In this document: positions 38,692 to 47,818 of the stretch, one piece after another
Layout: each line of letters begins with the position of its first letter
Numbering within the stretch: the first letter of the stretch is position 1
Assembly: GCA_947500035.1 (NCBI GenBank)
Contig: CANMQP010000003.1
Coordinates: forward strand, 124,001-188,000
Origin: an uncultured Kiloniellaceae bacterium
GTDB lineage: Bacteria; Pseudomonadota; Alphaproteobacteria; Kiloniellales; Kiloniellaceae
DNA length: 64,000 nucleotides
Direction of reading: 5' to 3'
The notes under the pieces: model-generated
The model's input: only the letters and a program-made list of their open reading frames with translations
What the model was told of the DNA's origin: nothing
Database searches by the model: none
Made by a program: the position numbers and the translations under genes

Positions 38692-39272
38692 CGTTCCCTC
38701 TCTTGAACCGGAGAGAAGCTGTTGCGGAGCTACTTATAGATCGTGGCGATCTGATCGTGACGACCGGTCTCGGGTCGCCGTCCTACGATGTCATGGCGGC
38801 GGGCGACCATGACCGGAATTATTACCTTTGGGCCGCGATGGGCAGCGCCGCGACCGTCGGCCTCGGGCTGGCGATGTCCCGGCCTCAGGATCCGGTCCTT
38901 GTGGTGACCGGTGACGGCGAGATGCTGATGGGCATGGGCGCCCTGGCCACTATTGCCGTGCAGGCGCCCAAGAACCTAACGATCGCCGTTCTTGACAACG
39001 GCCACTACGGTGAGACGGGAATGCAGCGCAGCCATGCCGGTCACGGCATCGGGCTTGAGAAGGTCGCCCAAAGCGTCAATTTCGACTGGACGGCCCGCAT
39101 CACCGACTTGGCCGGTGTCTGTGACCTTCGTGCACGGGTTCACGCGAAAAATGCGTTGAGTTTTGCCGCGATCACAATCGACGTGACGGAGGAAGACCGC
39201 GTGTTGCCATCCCGCGACGGCGTCTACATCAAAAACCGCGTTCGCGCGGCTCTGGGCCAGCAGGTTTTTTGA
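38688..39272 (+). CDS. TPP-dependent decarboxylase, beta (diphosphate-binding) subunit
   Basis: A 194-residue partner of the alpha subunit (ComE-like). The TPP/Mg motif starts with GDGE at 75-78 (VVTGDGEMLMGMGALATIA) and ends in LDNGHYGETG about 26 residues later. GLGSPSYDVMAAGDHDRNYY and the WAAMGSAATVGLGLAMSRP block match the family. The ATG at 38688 forms the usual ATGA overlap; an in-frame ATG at 38673 is possible. A 7-bp stem (39279-39309) follows and may terminate both this unit and the convergent aldehyde dehydrogenase. Confidence 0.83.
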   Translation: MTFPLLNRREAVAELLIDRGDLIVTTGLGSPSYDVMAAGDHDRNYYLWAAMGSAATVGLGLAMSRPQDPVLVVTGDGEMLMGMGALATIAVQAPKNLTIAVLDNGHYGETGMQRSHAGHGIGLEKVAQSVNFDWTARITDLAGVCDLRARVHAKNALSFAAITIDVTEEDRVLPSRDGVYIKNRVRAALGQQVF

Positions 39273-39278
39273 ACGCCG

Positions 39279-39309
39279 GGTCTTTAAGCCGCGGTGCGCC
39301 TCAAAGACC
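39279..39309. terminator. Inverted repeat between convergent genes
   Basis: GGTCTTT at 39279-39285 pairs with AAAGACC at 39303-39309 across a GC-rich 17-base loop, in the 54-base gap between the convergent decarboxylase and aldehyde dehydrogenase. A bidirectional terminator is plausible but there is no strong T-tract. Confidence 0.4.
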
Positions 39310-39326
39310 AGCGATGCTGCCGTTGA

Positions 39327-40802
39327 TTACCGGATAATAAAGGGGTTGGCGACGGGCGAGGCCTGTGCCAGCCAGACGGATTTTGTCTGCAGATACTCCT
39401 TGATTGCTTCTAAGCCGCTTTCCCGGCCGATCCCGCTTTGCTTATAGCCACCGAAAGGTGAGGTGTAGCTGACGGCCCGGTAGGTGTTGATCCACACGGT
39501 ACCGGCTTTCAGCCGTTCCGACATACGAAGAGCGCAACCCATATCCTTGGTCCAAACGCCCGCCGCCAGGCCAAAGTCGATGTCATTTGCGATGCGCAGG
39601 GCATCTTCCTCATCCTCGAAGGGTATGACTGAAAGAACCGGACCGAAAACCTCTTCCTGGGCGATACGCATATCGTTGCGCACGTCGGTGAAGATGGTGG
39701 GCTCGACGAACTGCCCGCCGGTGGCGCCGGGCCCGTCGTACGGCTTGCCGCCCAGCACACAGGTTGCGCCTTCTTCGCGTGCAATCTCAATGTAGTCGAG
39801 TACTTTTTTGTACTGCGGTGGTGTTGTGACGGGACCGACGTGAGTCTCCAACGACATCGGATCACCGATCGTGGCTTCTCCAGCGACCTTGACCAGCCGT
39901 TCGACCAATGCGTTGTGGATGGACTTTTGCAGCAGCAGGCGCGAGCCCGCGATACAGGTCTGGCCGGTCGCCGCGAAGATGCCGGAAATCGCGCCCATGA
40001 CGGCGGCTTCCTGATCGGCGTCCTCAAAGACGATATTGGGCGACTTTCCGCCCAGCTCCAGGGATACATGTTTGAGATCGCGAGCCGCGGCTTCGTTGAT
40101 CTTGCGTCCGGCCACGTCGGAGCCGGTGAAAGCGATCTTGGCCACGTCCTTATGCGCGACGAGCGCCTGCCCGACATCCGCGCCAAAACCGGTAACCGTA
40201 TTGACGACGCCGGGCGGGAATCCGGCTTCCTCGACAAGCTTCATGAAGGCTAGAGTGGAGGCGGAGGTGAACTCCGAAGGTTTGATGACCGCTGTGTTGC
40301 CTGCGGCCAAGGCTGCCGCCAGCTTCCATGCGAGGAGCAGGAGCGGGGAGTTCCAAGGCGTGATCATGGCGATCACGCCCAGAGGTTCATAGCGTGTGAA
40401 ATTGAGGACGGCTTCCTTGTCCGTCGGAATGACGGCGCCTTCGATCTTGTCGGCAAGTCCGCCGTAGTAGCGATACCATTCGGCCATATACTTGGTTTGC
40501 GCGGACATCTCGGCGTACAGCTTGCCGTTATCGCGGACCTCGGTCTCCGCCAGCGCGGCTGAGTCCCGTTCGATCAACTCCGCGAGGCGCATAAGCAGAC
40601 GGCCGCGTTGCGATGGCTTCATCGCCGACCATTCACCGTCAAATGCTGTCAGTGCGGCTGCGACGGCACGATCGACATCCATGCCGTTACCATGTGCGAT
40701 TTCGGCCCAGGCTTCGCCGCTATAGGGATTGAAGGTCTCAAACCATTTCCCAGCGTCTGGTGCCACCCAGGCACCGCCGATATAGTGCTGGTACTTTTCC
40801 AT
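39327..40802 (-). CDS. NAD(P)-dependent aldehyde dehydrogenase
   Basis: A 491-residue member of the aldehyde dehydrogenase superfamily oxidising an aldehyde to the acid. The general base E249 is in VSLELGGKSPN and the catalytic C283 in GQTCIAGSRLL; TPWNSPLLLLAWK and the FTGSDVAGRKI cofactor loop are present. AGGAGACGACAG precedes the ATG at 40802. It lies between two TPP-decarboxylase loci and is divergent from the AruI-like gene, so it probably oxidises the aldehyde made by one of them. Substrate cannot be read from sequence. Confidence 0.92.
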   Translation of the reverse strand: MEKYQHYIGGAWVAPDAGKWFETFNPYSGEAWAEIAHGNGMDVDRAVAAALTAFDGEWSAMKPSQRGRLLMRLAELIERDSAALAETEVRDNGKLYAEMSAQTKYMAEWYRYYGGLADKIEGAVIPTDKEAVLNFTRYEPLGVIAMITPWNSPLLLLAWKLAAALAAGNTAVIKPSEFTSASTLAFMKLVEEAGFPPGVVNTVTGFGADVGQALVAHKDVAKIAFTGSDVAGRKINEAAARDLKHVSLELGGKSPNIVFEDADQEAAVMGAISGIFAATGQTCIAGSRLLLQKSIHNALVERLVKVAGEATIGDPMSLETHVGPVTTPPQYKKVLDYIEIAREEGATCVLGGKPYDGPGATGGQFVEPTIFTDVRNDMRIAQEEVFGPVLSVIPFEDEEDALRIANDIDFGLAAGVWTKDMGCALRMSERLKAGTVWINTYRAVSYTSPFGGYKQSGIGRESGLEAIKEYLQTKSVWLAQASPVANPFIIR

Positions 40803-41049
40803 CTGTCGTCTCCTGTCGGTTTTTTTGCCCGCCGCTTTACGCGGAAATTATTTTGCCCGGTTGTTATAGCATCAGATTTTCCTGCCAGGCCTTGAAGTAG
40901 AACTTTTCGATAACCGCTTTCGAATTTCAACATGGCTCGGCAGCGCGTAAGAAACCGTATTTCGTTGACAAGGAAAGCTGCGCTGCCAGATCTAGAGGTC
41001 CTCGGATCGGCACGGGGTCAGATTCGCAAAGGCCAGTACGAGTAGACTT

Positions 41050-42636
41050 ATGACCACTATCGGTGAAGCCATTGTCCGCTACCTCGAAGAGCGGGAACTG
41101 CCGGTTGTTTTCGGATTGCCTGGGGTGCATACGGTCGAGCTTTACAGGGGGCTGGCCCAGTCGAAGATCCGTCATGTCATCGCGCGCCATGAGCAGGGGG
41201 CCGGCTTCATGGCCGACGGCTTCGCACGCGTATCGGGGCAGCCGGGTGTGGCCTTCGTGATCACCGGTCCGGGTGTCACCAATATACTGACAGCGATGGC
41301 ACAGGCGCGCTCGGACAGCGTGCCCATGCTGGTGGTTTCAAGTGTGAACGAGCGGGCTGGTCTCGGCTTGGGTCTGGGGCACCTGCACGAACTTCCCGAC
41401 CAGCAGGGGGTTTGTGCGCTTGTAGCCTGCCGTTCGGAACAGGTGACTTCGGATGCCGAGTTGATGCCCGCGCTGCATGGGATCTATCAGGACTTTGCGA
41501 CGAAGCGTCCTGGGCCTATGCACCTGGAGGCCCCGTTGGATGTGATGGGGGCTTCGTTTGACCAGGATTTAAGCGCGCCTGATACTAAAGCACCGCCGGT
41601 TCCGGGACCCGAACTTCTTAAGAGTGCCGCGGGACTGCTATCGCGGGCGCGCCAACCGGTCATTCTGGCTGGGGGCGGCGCGCGCTGGGCCGAGGATGCG
41701 CTCCTGGCCCTTGCCGAACAACTGAACGCACCGGTTGTCCAGACCATCAATGCCCGTGGCTTGATGCATGGTCACCCACTTACAATCCCGGCCAGCGCCA
41801 GTCTGGAGGCGGTGCGCGACCTGCTTCGGGAATCCGACGCCATTCTCGCCGTCGGGACAGAACTCGGGACGACCGATTATGACATTTACCGCAATGGCGG
41901 CCTGCCTGAGTTGAGCAACATGGTTCGCATCGATATTTGCCCTGACCAACTCGCCCGCCATCCTGCCGACGTTAAACTCTGCGGCATGGCGGCGGATGTC
42001 CTGCCACTGCTGAGCAGGGCGCTGGGTGAAGGCAGAGGCACGCCGGATTGGGGGGCTGAGCAGGCGGCTGAAACCCGGCTCAAGGCGCTGGCCGAACTAC
42101 CGGGTGACTATGCCCATCAGGTGGAGATGCTGAACTGCATCCGCGACAGTTGTCCGAACTCCATCATCGTCGGAGATTCCACCCAGCCGATTTACGCGGG
42201 GAATCTCTACTACGACCATGACTGCGCAGGCGGATGGTTCAATTCCTCGGTTGGCTATGGGGCCTTGGGTTATGGCATTCCCGCCGCAATCGGCGCGGCT
42301 CTGGCGGCGCCCGATCGGCAGGTCGTCTGTATCACGGGGGACGGGGGCGCGCAGTTCACTCTGCCGGAATTGATGACTGCCTTGGACGAGAAACTGCCGA
42401 TCATCTTCGTCATATGGAACAATGCGGGATATCTGGAAATCGAAACCTCCATGGCCGACGCCAATGTCGAGGTGGTCGACTGTGATCCCACCCCGCCGGA
42501 CTTTGAGGCGCTTGCCAAGGCTTGCTCGATGTCTTTCCGGCGTTGCGAAAACAGCACCGCCGCTCTTTCCGAGGCGCTCAAATCGCACAAGTCCGCTGAT
42601 GGACCGATGATCATTGAAGTGGATGTCCCGCGTTGA
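41050..42636 (+). CDS. TPP-dependent enzyme, AruI-like 2-oxo acid decarboxylase
   Basis: A 528-residue single-chain TPP enzyme of the acetolactate-synthase-like group. The N-terminal FGLPGVHTVELYRGL and HVIARHEQGAGFMADGFAR (catalytic E48), the region TGPGVTNILTAMAQARSDS, and the C-terminal GDGG at 430-433 with IIFVIWNNAG are clear. The GVHTVELYRGL and GHLHELPDQQ wording resembles 5-guanidino-2-oxopentanoate decarboxylase (AruI) of the arginine transaminase pathway. This resemblance is from memory. A DAO-type flavoprotein follows 141 bases downstream and an aldehyde dehydrogenase is divergent upstream. Other 2-oxo acids, or true acetolactate synthesis, remain possible. Confidence 0.8.
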   Translation: MTTIGEAIVRYLEERELPVVFGLPGVHTVELYRGLAQSKIRHVIARHEQGAGFMADGFARVSGQPGVAFVITGPGVTNILTAMAQARSDSVPMLVVSSVNERAGLGLGLGHLHELPDQQGVCALVACRSEQVTSDAELMPALHGIYQDFATKRPGPMHLEAPLDVMGASFDQDLSAPDTKAPPVPGPELLKSAAGLLSRARQPVILAGGGARWAEDALLALAEQLNAPVVQTINARGLMHGHPLTIPASASLEAVRDLLRESDAILAVGTELGTTDYDIYRNGGLPELSNMVRIDICPDQLARHPADVKLCGMAADVLPLLSRALGEGRGTPDWGAEQAAETRLKALAELPGDYAHQVEMLNCIRDSCPNSIIVGDSTQPIYAGNLYYDHDCAGGWFNSSVGYGALGYGIPAAIGAALAAPDRQVVCITGDGGAQFTLPELMTALDEKLPIIFVIWNNAGYLEIETSMADANVEVVDCDPTPPDFEALAKACSMSFRRCENSTAALSEALKSHKSADGPMIIEVDVPR

Positions 42637-42777
42637 GTGTCTTGCGTTGCTTCATCTCCCGAGTCGGGGAACATAGGGCGACCTGAGCAGGTTATCGCGA
42701 AAAAAACGGCTATGGCGTCCGGAGTGCAAATGCTACGCAAGGCGTGAGCGCTTAAGCGAAAAAGAGGAGAAGGCTTG

Positions 42778-43992
42778 ATGGGCGAGAGTCTCATTGCACC
42801 GAAAAACAAGTCGTACGATGTCGTGATTGTCGGCGGCGCGATGCTTGGATCCTCGGTCGCCTGGTTCCTGAGCAACAACCCGGATTTTGACGGTTCCGTC
42901 CTGGTGGTCGAGCGGGACCCGACCTACGAGTTCACCTCGACAGTGCATACCAATAGCTGTATGCGGCAGCAGTTCTCGAATGAGATCAACGTGCGGATCT
43001 CGCAATTCGCAGCCGAATTCGTGAAAAACTTCCGTGAATTCATGGGCAATGACGAGCGCGTGCCGGAAGTGCCGCTTCACAGCTACGGCTATATGTATCT
43101 TGCCGACAATGAAGCCTTTGCGCAGGTGCTGCGGGAAAATCAGAAGCTCCAGGCGGCCTGTGGGGCCGGCACGAAGTTCATGACGCGCGACGAGATAAAG
43201 CGCGACTACCCCTTCTACCAGCTCGACGACATCGTTGGCGCGAACCACAACCTGGTCGATGAGGGGTACTTCGAAGGCAGCACGCTCTTCGACTGGTGGA
43301 AACGCTCCGCGCGCGAAAAAGGGGCGGAGTACATTGCCAACGAGGTGGTTGCGATGACCAAAAACCCAACCGGCGCCCGGGTCGAGAGCGTGACCCTGAA
43401 GTCGGGTGAAGTCATTGCCTGCGGCGCGGTGGTGAACGCCTCAGGCCCGCGCGCGGTCTTGACGTCGCGCATGGCGGGCATCGAAATTCCCGTCGAGCCC
43501 CGCAAACGCTACACCTTCATCTTTTCGGCGGAACAGCCCCTGGACCGGGATTTGCCGCTGACCATCGATCCCTCGGGTGTTCATATGCGCAGCGACGGAA
43601 CCTATTATCTCGCGGGCTGCCCGCCCGATGAAGATCCTGCGGTTGACTACGATGATTTCGTTCAGGACTTCAGCATATGGGAAGAGAAGGCTTGGCCCGT
43701 CATCGCAACCCGTGTTCCCCAATTCGAGGCGATAAAGCTGGTCAATTCCTGGGCCGGACACTACGCGTACAACACCCTGGACCAGAATGCGATCCTGGGA
43801 CCCCACACGGAGGTCGAGAATTTCATTTTTGTGAACGGCTTTTCAGGCCACGGTTTCCAGCAGTCTCCCGCCATGGGGCGCGGTACATCGGAATGGATCA
43901 CCTATGGCGAATACCGCTCTCTCGACCTGACGCCATTTCATTACGACCGCATCGCGCAAAACAGACCTTTCCTTGAAAAGGCGGTTATTTAG
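42778..43992 (+). CDS. DAO-family FAD-dependent oxidoreductase
   Basis: A 404-residue flavoprotein: the N-terminal dinucleotide-binding fold YDVVIVGGAMLGSSVAWFL (13-31), an ADP-contacting acidic end LVVERDP, and C-terminal NSWAGHYAYNTLDQNAILGP and GFSGHGFQQSPAMGRGTSEW of the glycine-oxidase/D-amino-acid-dehydrogenase family. No membrane segment or signal peptide is seen. The ATG at 42778 has AGAGGAGAAGG upstream. In context it may oxidise an amino acid to the 2-oxo acid used by the AruI-like enzyme; that link is inference. Confidence 0.87.
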   Translation: MGESLIAPKNKSYDVVIVGGAMLGSSVAWFLSNNPDFDGSVLVVERDPTYEFTSTVHTNSCMRQQFSNEINVRISQFAAEFVKNFREFMGNDERVPEVPLHSYGYMYLADNEAFAQVLRENQKLQAACGAGTKFMTRDEIKRDYPFYQLDDIVGANHNLVDEGYFEGSTLFDWWKRSAREKGAEYIANEVVAMTKNPTGARVESVTLKSGEVIACGAVVNASGPRAVLTSRMAGIEIPVEPRKRYTFIFSAEQPLDRDLPLTIDPSGVHMRSDGTYYLAGCPPDEDPAVDYDDFVQDFSIWEEKAWPVIATRVPQFEAIKLVNSWAGHYAYNTLDQNAILGPHTEVENFIFVNGFSGHGFQQSPAMGRGTSEWITYGEYRSLDLTPFHYDRIAQNRPFLEKAVI

Positions 43993-44232
43993 AAGCACCG
44001 GCCGGTTTCAGGCTTTGTGCCATAATTCGTGGCTCCATCCGATGACGTGAACGCGTAGCAGGTTTGGTGCTTTTACCGCTTGCCGGTTTCATGCTCCCTG
44101 TGAGACGGTTGTATTTGAGATTTGACTGCGGGCCATCGGAAGACCGGGCCTGCTCCACGTATCAGCATTTACTGCCCTGAGTGGCGGGCAGGATCAGAAG
44201 TAGAGAGCACCACTTGGTGCCTTGGAGGATTC

Positions 44233-45093
44233 ATGGAATACCATACGCCTGGCAGCTTCGAAGACGCCGCCACGATCGCGGCGAAAGCGGAGGGAGTGAC
44301 ACGGTTTCTGGCGGGCGGCACCGATGTCCTGGTGCAGCTGCGCGCGGATATGGTGACGCCCGACGTGCTCATCGATATCAAGCAGATCGCAGGTGTCAAA
44401 GACATCGCCCGCGAGGAGGGCGGCTGGCGGATCGGCGCGGCTGTGGCCGGAGCCGAAATGACCGAGCATACTGAGCTGGGTAAGGAATGGCCGGGGGTGG
44501 TCGAGGCGATGGATCTGATCGGATCCACCCAGATCCAGGGACGGGCGACCCTGGTTGGAAACCTCTGCAATGGCTCACCGGCTGCCGACAGCGTTCCGGC
44601 ACTCATGGCGGCTGGCGCGTCGGTCTCGGTGGTCGGCGCATCCGGCACTCGCAAAGTACCGGTCGAGGAAATCCCCGCAGGCCCGGGCAAAACCAATCTT
44701 GCCAAAGGCGAGGTTATCAGTGCGGTGCATTTGCCGGTACGGGGTGACAATGCCGGCGATGCTTATCTGCGGTTTATCCCGCGCACCGAGATGGATATTG
44801 CTGTTGTCGGCTGCGGCGTCAGTCTCCGGCTTGATGGTCCGACGGTCGCGGAAGCCCGTGTTTCCCTGGGGGCAGTGGCGCCCAGGGTTCTTCTGGTCGA
44901 GGAGGCTGCAAAAGCGATCATTGGCACGACGCTGGATGAGGCTGCTCTTGATGCTCTGGCGGCAGCTGCATCGGCGGCGTGCAACCCGATTGACGACAAA
45001 CGCGGCACCATCGAGTTCCGCACCCATGTGGCCGGTGTCTTGGCGAAGCGCGCCGCCAAAATAGCTTATGAGCGTGCAGGAGGTGCCAAATGA
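44233..45093 (+). CDS. Molybdenum hydroxylase FAD subunit (CoxM-like)
   Basis: A 286-residue medium subunit of the xanthine oxidase/CO dehydrogenase family. FAD-binding motifs are FLAGGTDVLVQLRADM near residue 30 and TLVGNLCNGSPAADSVPALMA near 105, followed by the C-terminal FAD-linked domain (VSLGAVAPRVLLVEEAA). It passes electrons from the small subunit to the acceptor. The ATG at 44233 follows TTGGAGG; a frame opening at 44122 is not homologous. It overlaps the small-subunit gene by 4 bases. Confidence 0.93.
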   Translation: MEYHTPGSFEDAATIAAKAEGVTRFLAGGTDVLVQLRADMVTPDVLIDIKQIAGVKDIAREEGGWRIGAAVAGAEMTEHTELGKEWPGVVEAMDLIGSTQIQGRATLVGNLCNGSPAADSVPALMAAGASVSVVGASGTRKVPVEEIPAGPGKTNLAKGEVISAVHLPVRGDNAGDAYLRFIPRTEMDIAVVGCGVSLRLDGPTVAEARVSLGAVAPRVLLVEEAAKAIIGTTLDEAALDALAAAASAACNPIDDKRGTIEFRTHVAGVLAKRAAKIAYERAGGAK

Positions 45094-45569
45094 GCATGAT
45101 TCACGTATCCACGACCGTGAACGGTGATGAGGTCGAGTTCCTCTGCGATCCGCGGGAAACCCTTCTGGATGTCCTGCGTGACAGGCTGGCGCTGACCGGC
45201 GCGAAAGAAGGATGCGGCACCGGCGACTGCGGCGCCTGTTCCGTCACGGTTGACGACCGGCTTGTCTGCTCCTGCCTGATGCTCGGTGCGGAAGCCGAAG
45301 GCAAATCCATCGGCACCATCGAGGGTATGGCCGATGGCGAGGAGCTGCATCCTCTGCAGGAGAAGTTCATCGAGTATGCCGCGTTGCAATGCGGGGTCTG
45401 CACACCGGGCGTTCTGGTGGCGACCGAGGCGCTGCTGAAAAAGAACCCGGACCCAACCGAGACCGAAGTGCGCTATTGGCTGGCGGGCAACCTCTGCCGC
45501 TGTACCGGTTACGACAAGATCATCCGCGCTGTGCTGGACACGGCTGCTGACTTGAGAAAGGCATCGTAA
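45090..45569 (+). CDS. Molybdenum hydroxylase [2Fe-2S] subunit (CoxS-like)
   Basis: A 159-residue iron-sulfur subunit. The plant-type cluster is bound by cysteines in GCGTGDCGACSVTVDD and LVCSC; the second, helical cluster by CGVCTPG and LCRCTGYDKI. All expected cysteines are present. It begins MSMIHVSTTVNGDEVEF and overlaps the FAD subunit by ATGA and the large subunit by one base, so the three are translationally coupled. Confidence 0.95.
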   Translation: MSMIHVSTTVNGDEVEFLCDPRETLLDVLRDRLALTGAKEGCGTGDCGACSVTVDDRLVCSCLMLGAEAEGKSIGTIEGMADGEELHPLQEKFIEYAALQCGVCTPGVLVATEALLKKNPDPTETEVRYWLAGNLCRCTGYDKIIRAVLDTAADLRKAS

Positions 45570-47818
45570 TGGCTCCCGACGGAAACATGACAAACGGCTT
45601 CAAGGTTGTCGGTACCCGACCAAAGCGGCCCGACGGAGTGGATAAGGTCACCGGGCGCGCGAAATTCGGCGCCGATGCCAACGCGCCCGGCATGCTGCAC
45701 GCATCCATCGTGCGCTCGCCCCACGCGCATGCGAAAATTCTGAAGATTGACACCTCAAAGGCCGAGTCGCTGAAGGGCGTGAAGGCCGTTGTGACCCGCG
45801 CAGATTTTGCCGAGGGTCTGACCGGCGAGAATTGGAATATTCTCGAAAACGTCATGGCGGGTGATACCGCGCTCTATGACGGCCACGCCGTGGCGGCAGT
45901 TGCCGCGACCACGGCACTGGCTGCGCGGGATGCGGCCAAGTTGATCGAGGTGCGATACGAGCTGCTGCCTCATGTCACCGACGTGGACAAGGCGATGGCG
46001 GCGGATGCGCCGGTGATCCGTTCCGGTGCCGCCGACAAGTCCGTTCCCGAGGGCATGCATCCGAACGTCGTGCGCTATCATGAAAGCGGCCACGGCGATG
46101 TCGACAAGGGCTTTGCCGAAGCAGACCTGGTGATCGAGGAGAGCTTCAAGACCGAAGCCACCCATCAGGGTTACATCGAGCCTCATGCCTGTCTGGCCCA
46201 GCTCGGTCCCGACGGCAAGGGCGAGGTCTGGTGCTGCACCCAGGGCCATTTCAATGTTCAGAAGGTCTGCGCGGCACTGGTGGGCACCGAAACCAGCCAG
46301 CTTCGGGTCACGCCTTCGGAAATCGGCGGTGGCTTTGGCGGCAAGACGGTCGTCTTCATCGAGCCTGTGGCACTTGCTTTGTCGCGTAAGGCCAACCGTC
46401 CGGTCAAACTGGTGATGAGCCGCTCCGAAGTCTTCCGCGCGACGGGACCGACGGCCTCGACCTCCATGGACATCAAGATCGGTATGACCCGTGAGGGCAA
46501 GATCACCGCGGCCCAGGGTGTCTTCCGTCTGCAGGGCGGGGCTTTTCCCGGTGCACCGATGGAATTCACCGCGATGTGCGCCTTCGCACCCTACGCCTTG
46601 GAGAACGTGCATCAGATCGGGTACGACGTGATGTCGAACCGCCCGAAGCAGGCGGCCTACCGAGCGCCCGGATCTCCCATGGCCGCCTTTGCGGTCGAAT
46701 CCGTCATTGACGAACTTTGTAACAAGCTTGACCTGGACCCGATCGAGGTACGCCTGAAGAACGCTTCCAAAGAGGGCACCAAAGCTTCTTACGGGCCGAA
46801 GTTCGAACGCATCGGTCTGGTGGAGACGCTTGAGGCGGCGAGAGCTCATCCGCACCTGACCGCGCCCTTAGCCGAAGGGCAGGGACGGGGCATCTCCTGC
46901 GGCTTCTGGTTTAACCACGGCGGTGAGACGGCTGTTTCGCTTGCACTGTCCGAGGACGGCACCGTCGCCATTTCGGTCGGCACGCCGGATATCGGTGGCT
47001 CAAGGGCGTCCATGGGCCAGATGGCGGCCGAGGAACTGGGTATTCCTTACGAAAACATCCGCACCACCGTCGCCGACACTGCGACACTCGGCTACAACGA
47101 GATCAGTCACGGGTCCCGTGTGACCTATGCCAGTGGTCTCGCCACCATCAAGGCTGCCCGTGACGCCGTGAAGAAACTCTGCGCCCGTGCAGCGGCAAAA
47201 TGGGGTATCGATGAGGAAGCGGTGGTCTGGGAAGACGGCTGCGCCAAACCCTCGGGTCCCAATGCCGGCGAGTTCGAGCCTCTACCTCTGGCGAAAATCG
47301 CCCGCAGCATGGGCCGCACCGGCGGACCCATCGTCGGCCATTACGAGGCGACGCCGGAAGGTGCGGGCGTCAGCTTTGCCACACATATCGTCGATGCCGA
47401 AGTTGACAAAGAGACCGGCCAGACCAAGGTCGTGCGCTACACGGTCGTCCAGGATGCCGGTAAGGCCATTCACCCGACATATGTGGAAGGCCAGTTTCAG
47501 GGCGGCGCGGCGCAAGGCATCGGCTGGGCGCTGAACGAAGAGTACATCTACGGCGAGGATGGACGCCTGCAGAATTCAGGCTTCCTGGACTACCGGATTC
47601 CAGTGGCCTCCGATTTGCCAATGATCGACACAGTCATTGTCGAGGTGCCGAATCCCGGCCATCCTTACGGTGTGCGCGGTGTTGGCGAGACGTCGATCTG
47701 TCCGCCTTTGGCGGCGATTGCCAATGCGGTCTCGAATGCCGCCGGGGTTCGCCTGACGGAACTGCCCATGTCGCCACCCCGCATCCTGAAGGCGCTGAAC
47801 GATCAGGCCCATGGTTGA
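45569..47818 (+). CDS. Molybdenum hydroxylase large subunit, MCD-binding
   Basis: A 749-residue catalytic subunit binding the molybdopterin cytosine dinucleotide. The N-terminal GTRPKRPDGVDKVTGRAKFGAD, the GGGFGGKT cofactor loop and the catalytic glutamate E707 in VRGVGETS are visible. The active-site loop reads AYRAPG (363-368), neither the form I AYxCSFR nor the form II AYRGAGR loop of CoxL, so CO oxidation is unlikely. An aromatic or N-heterocyclic substrate is more probable. The stop overlaps the MoaD-like gene by 8 bases. Confidence 0.9.
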   Translation: MAPDGNMTNGFKVVGTRPKRPDGVDKVTGRAKFGADANAPGMLHASIVRSPHAHAKILKIDTSKAESLKGVKAVVTRADFAEGLTGENWNILENVMAGDTALYDGHAVAAVAATTALAARDAAKLIEVRYELLPHVTDVDKAMAADAPVIRSGAADKSVPEGMHPNVVRYHESGHGDVDKGFAEADLVIEESFKTEATHQGYIEPHACLAQLGPDGKGEVWCCTQGHFNVQKVCAALVGTETSQLRVTPSEIGGGFGGKTVVFIEPVALALSRKANRPVKLVMSRSEVFRATGPTASTSMDIKIGMTREGKITAAQGVFRLQGGAFPGAPMEFTAMCAFAPYALENVHQIGYDVMSNRPKQAAYRAPGSPMAAFAVESVIDELCNKLDLDPIEVRLKNASKEGTKASYGPKFERIGLVETLEAARAHPHLTAPLAEGQGRGISCGFWFNHGGETAVSLALSEDGTVAISVGTPDIGGSRASMGQMAAEELGIPYENIRTTVADTATLGYNEISHGSRVTYASGLATIKAARDAVKKLCARAAAKWGIDEEAVVWEDGCAKPSGPNAGEFEPLPLAKIARSMGRTGGPIVGHYEATPEGAGVSFATHIVDAEVDKETGQTKVVRYTVVQDAGKAIHPTYVEGQFQGGAAQGIGWALNEEYIYGEDGRLQNSGFLDYRIPVASDLPMIDTVIVEVPNPGHPYGVRGVGETSICPPLAAIANAVSNAAGVRLTELPMSPPRILKALNDQAHG

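Noticed and set aside
45569-47818. Carbon monoxide dehydrogenase (CoxL) as a specific call
   Set aside because: The active-site loop is AYRAPG, not AYxCSFR or AYRGAGR, so only the wider molybdenum hydroxylase family is claimed.
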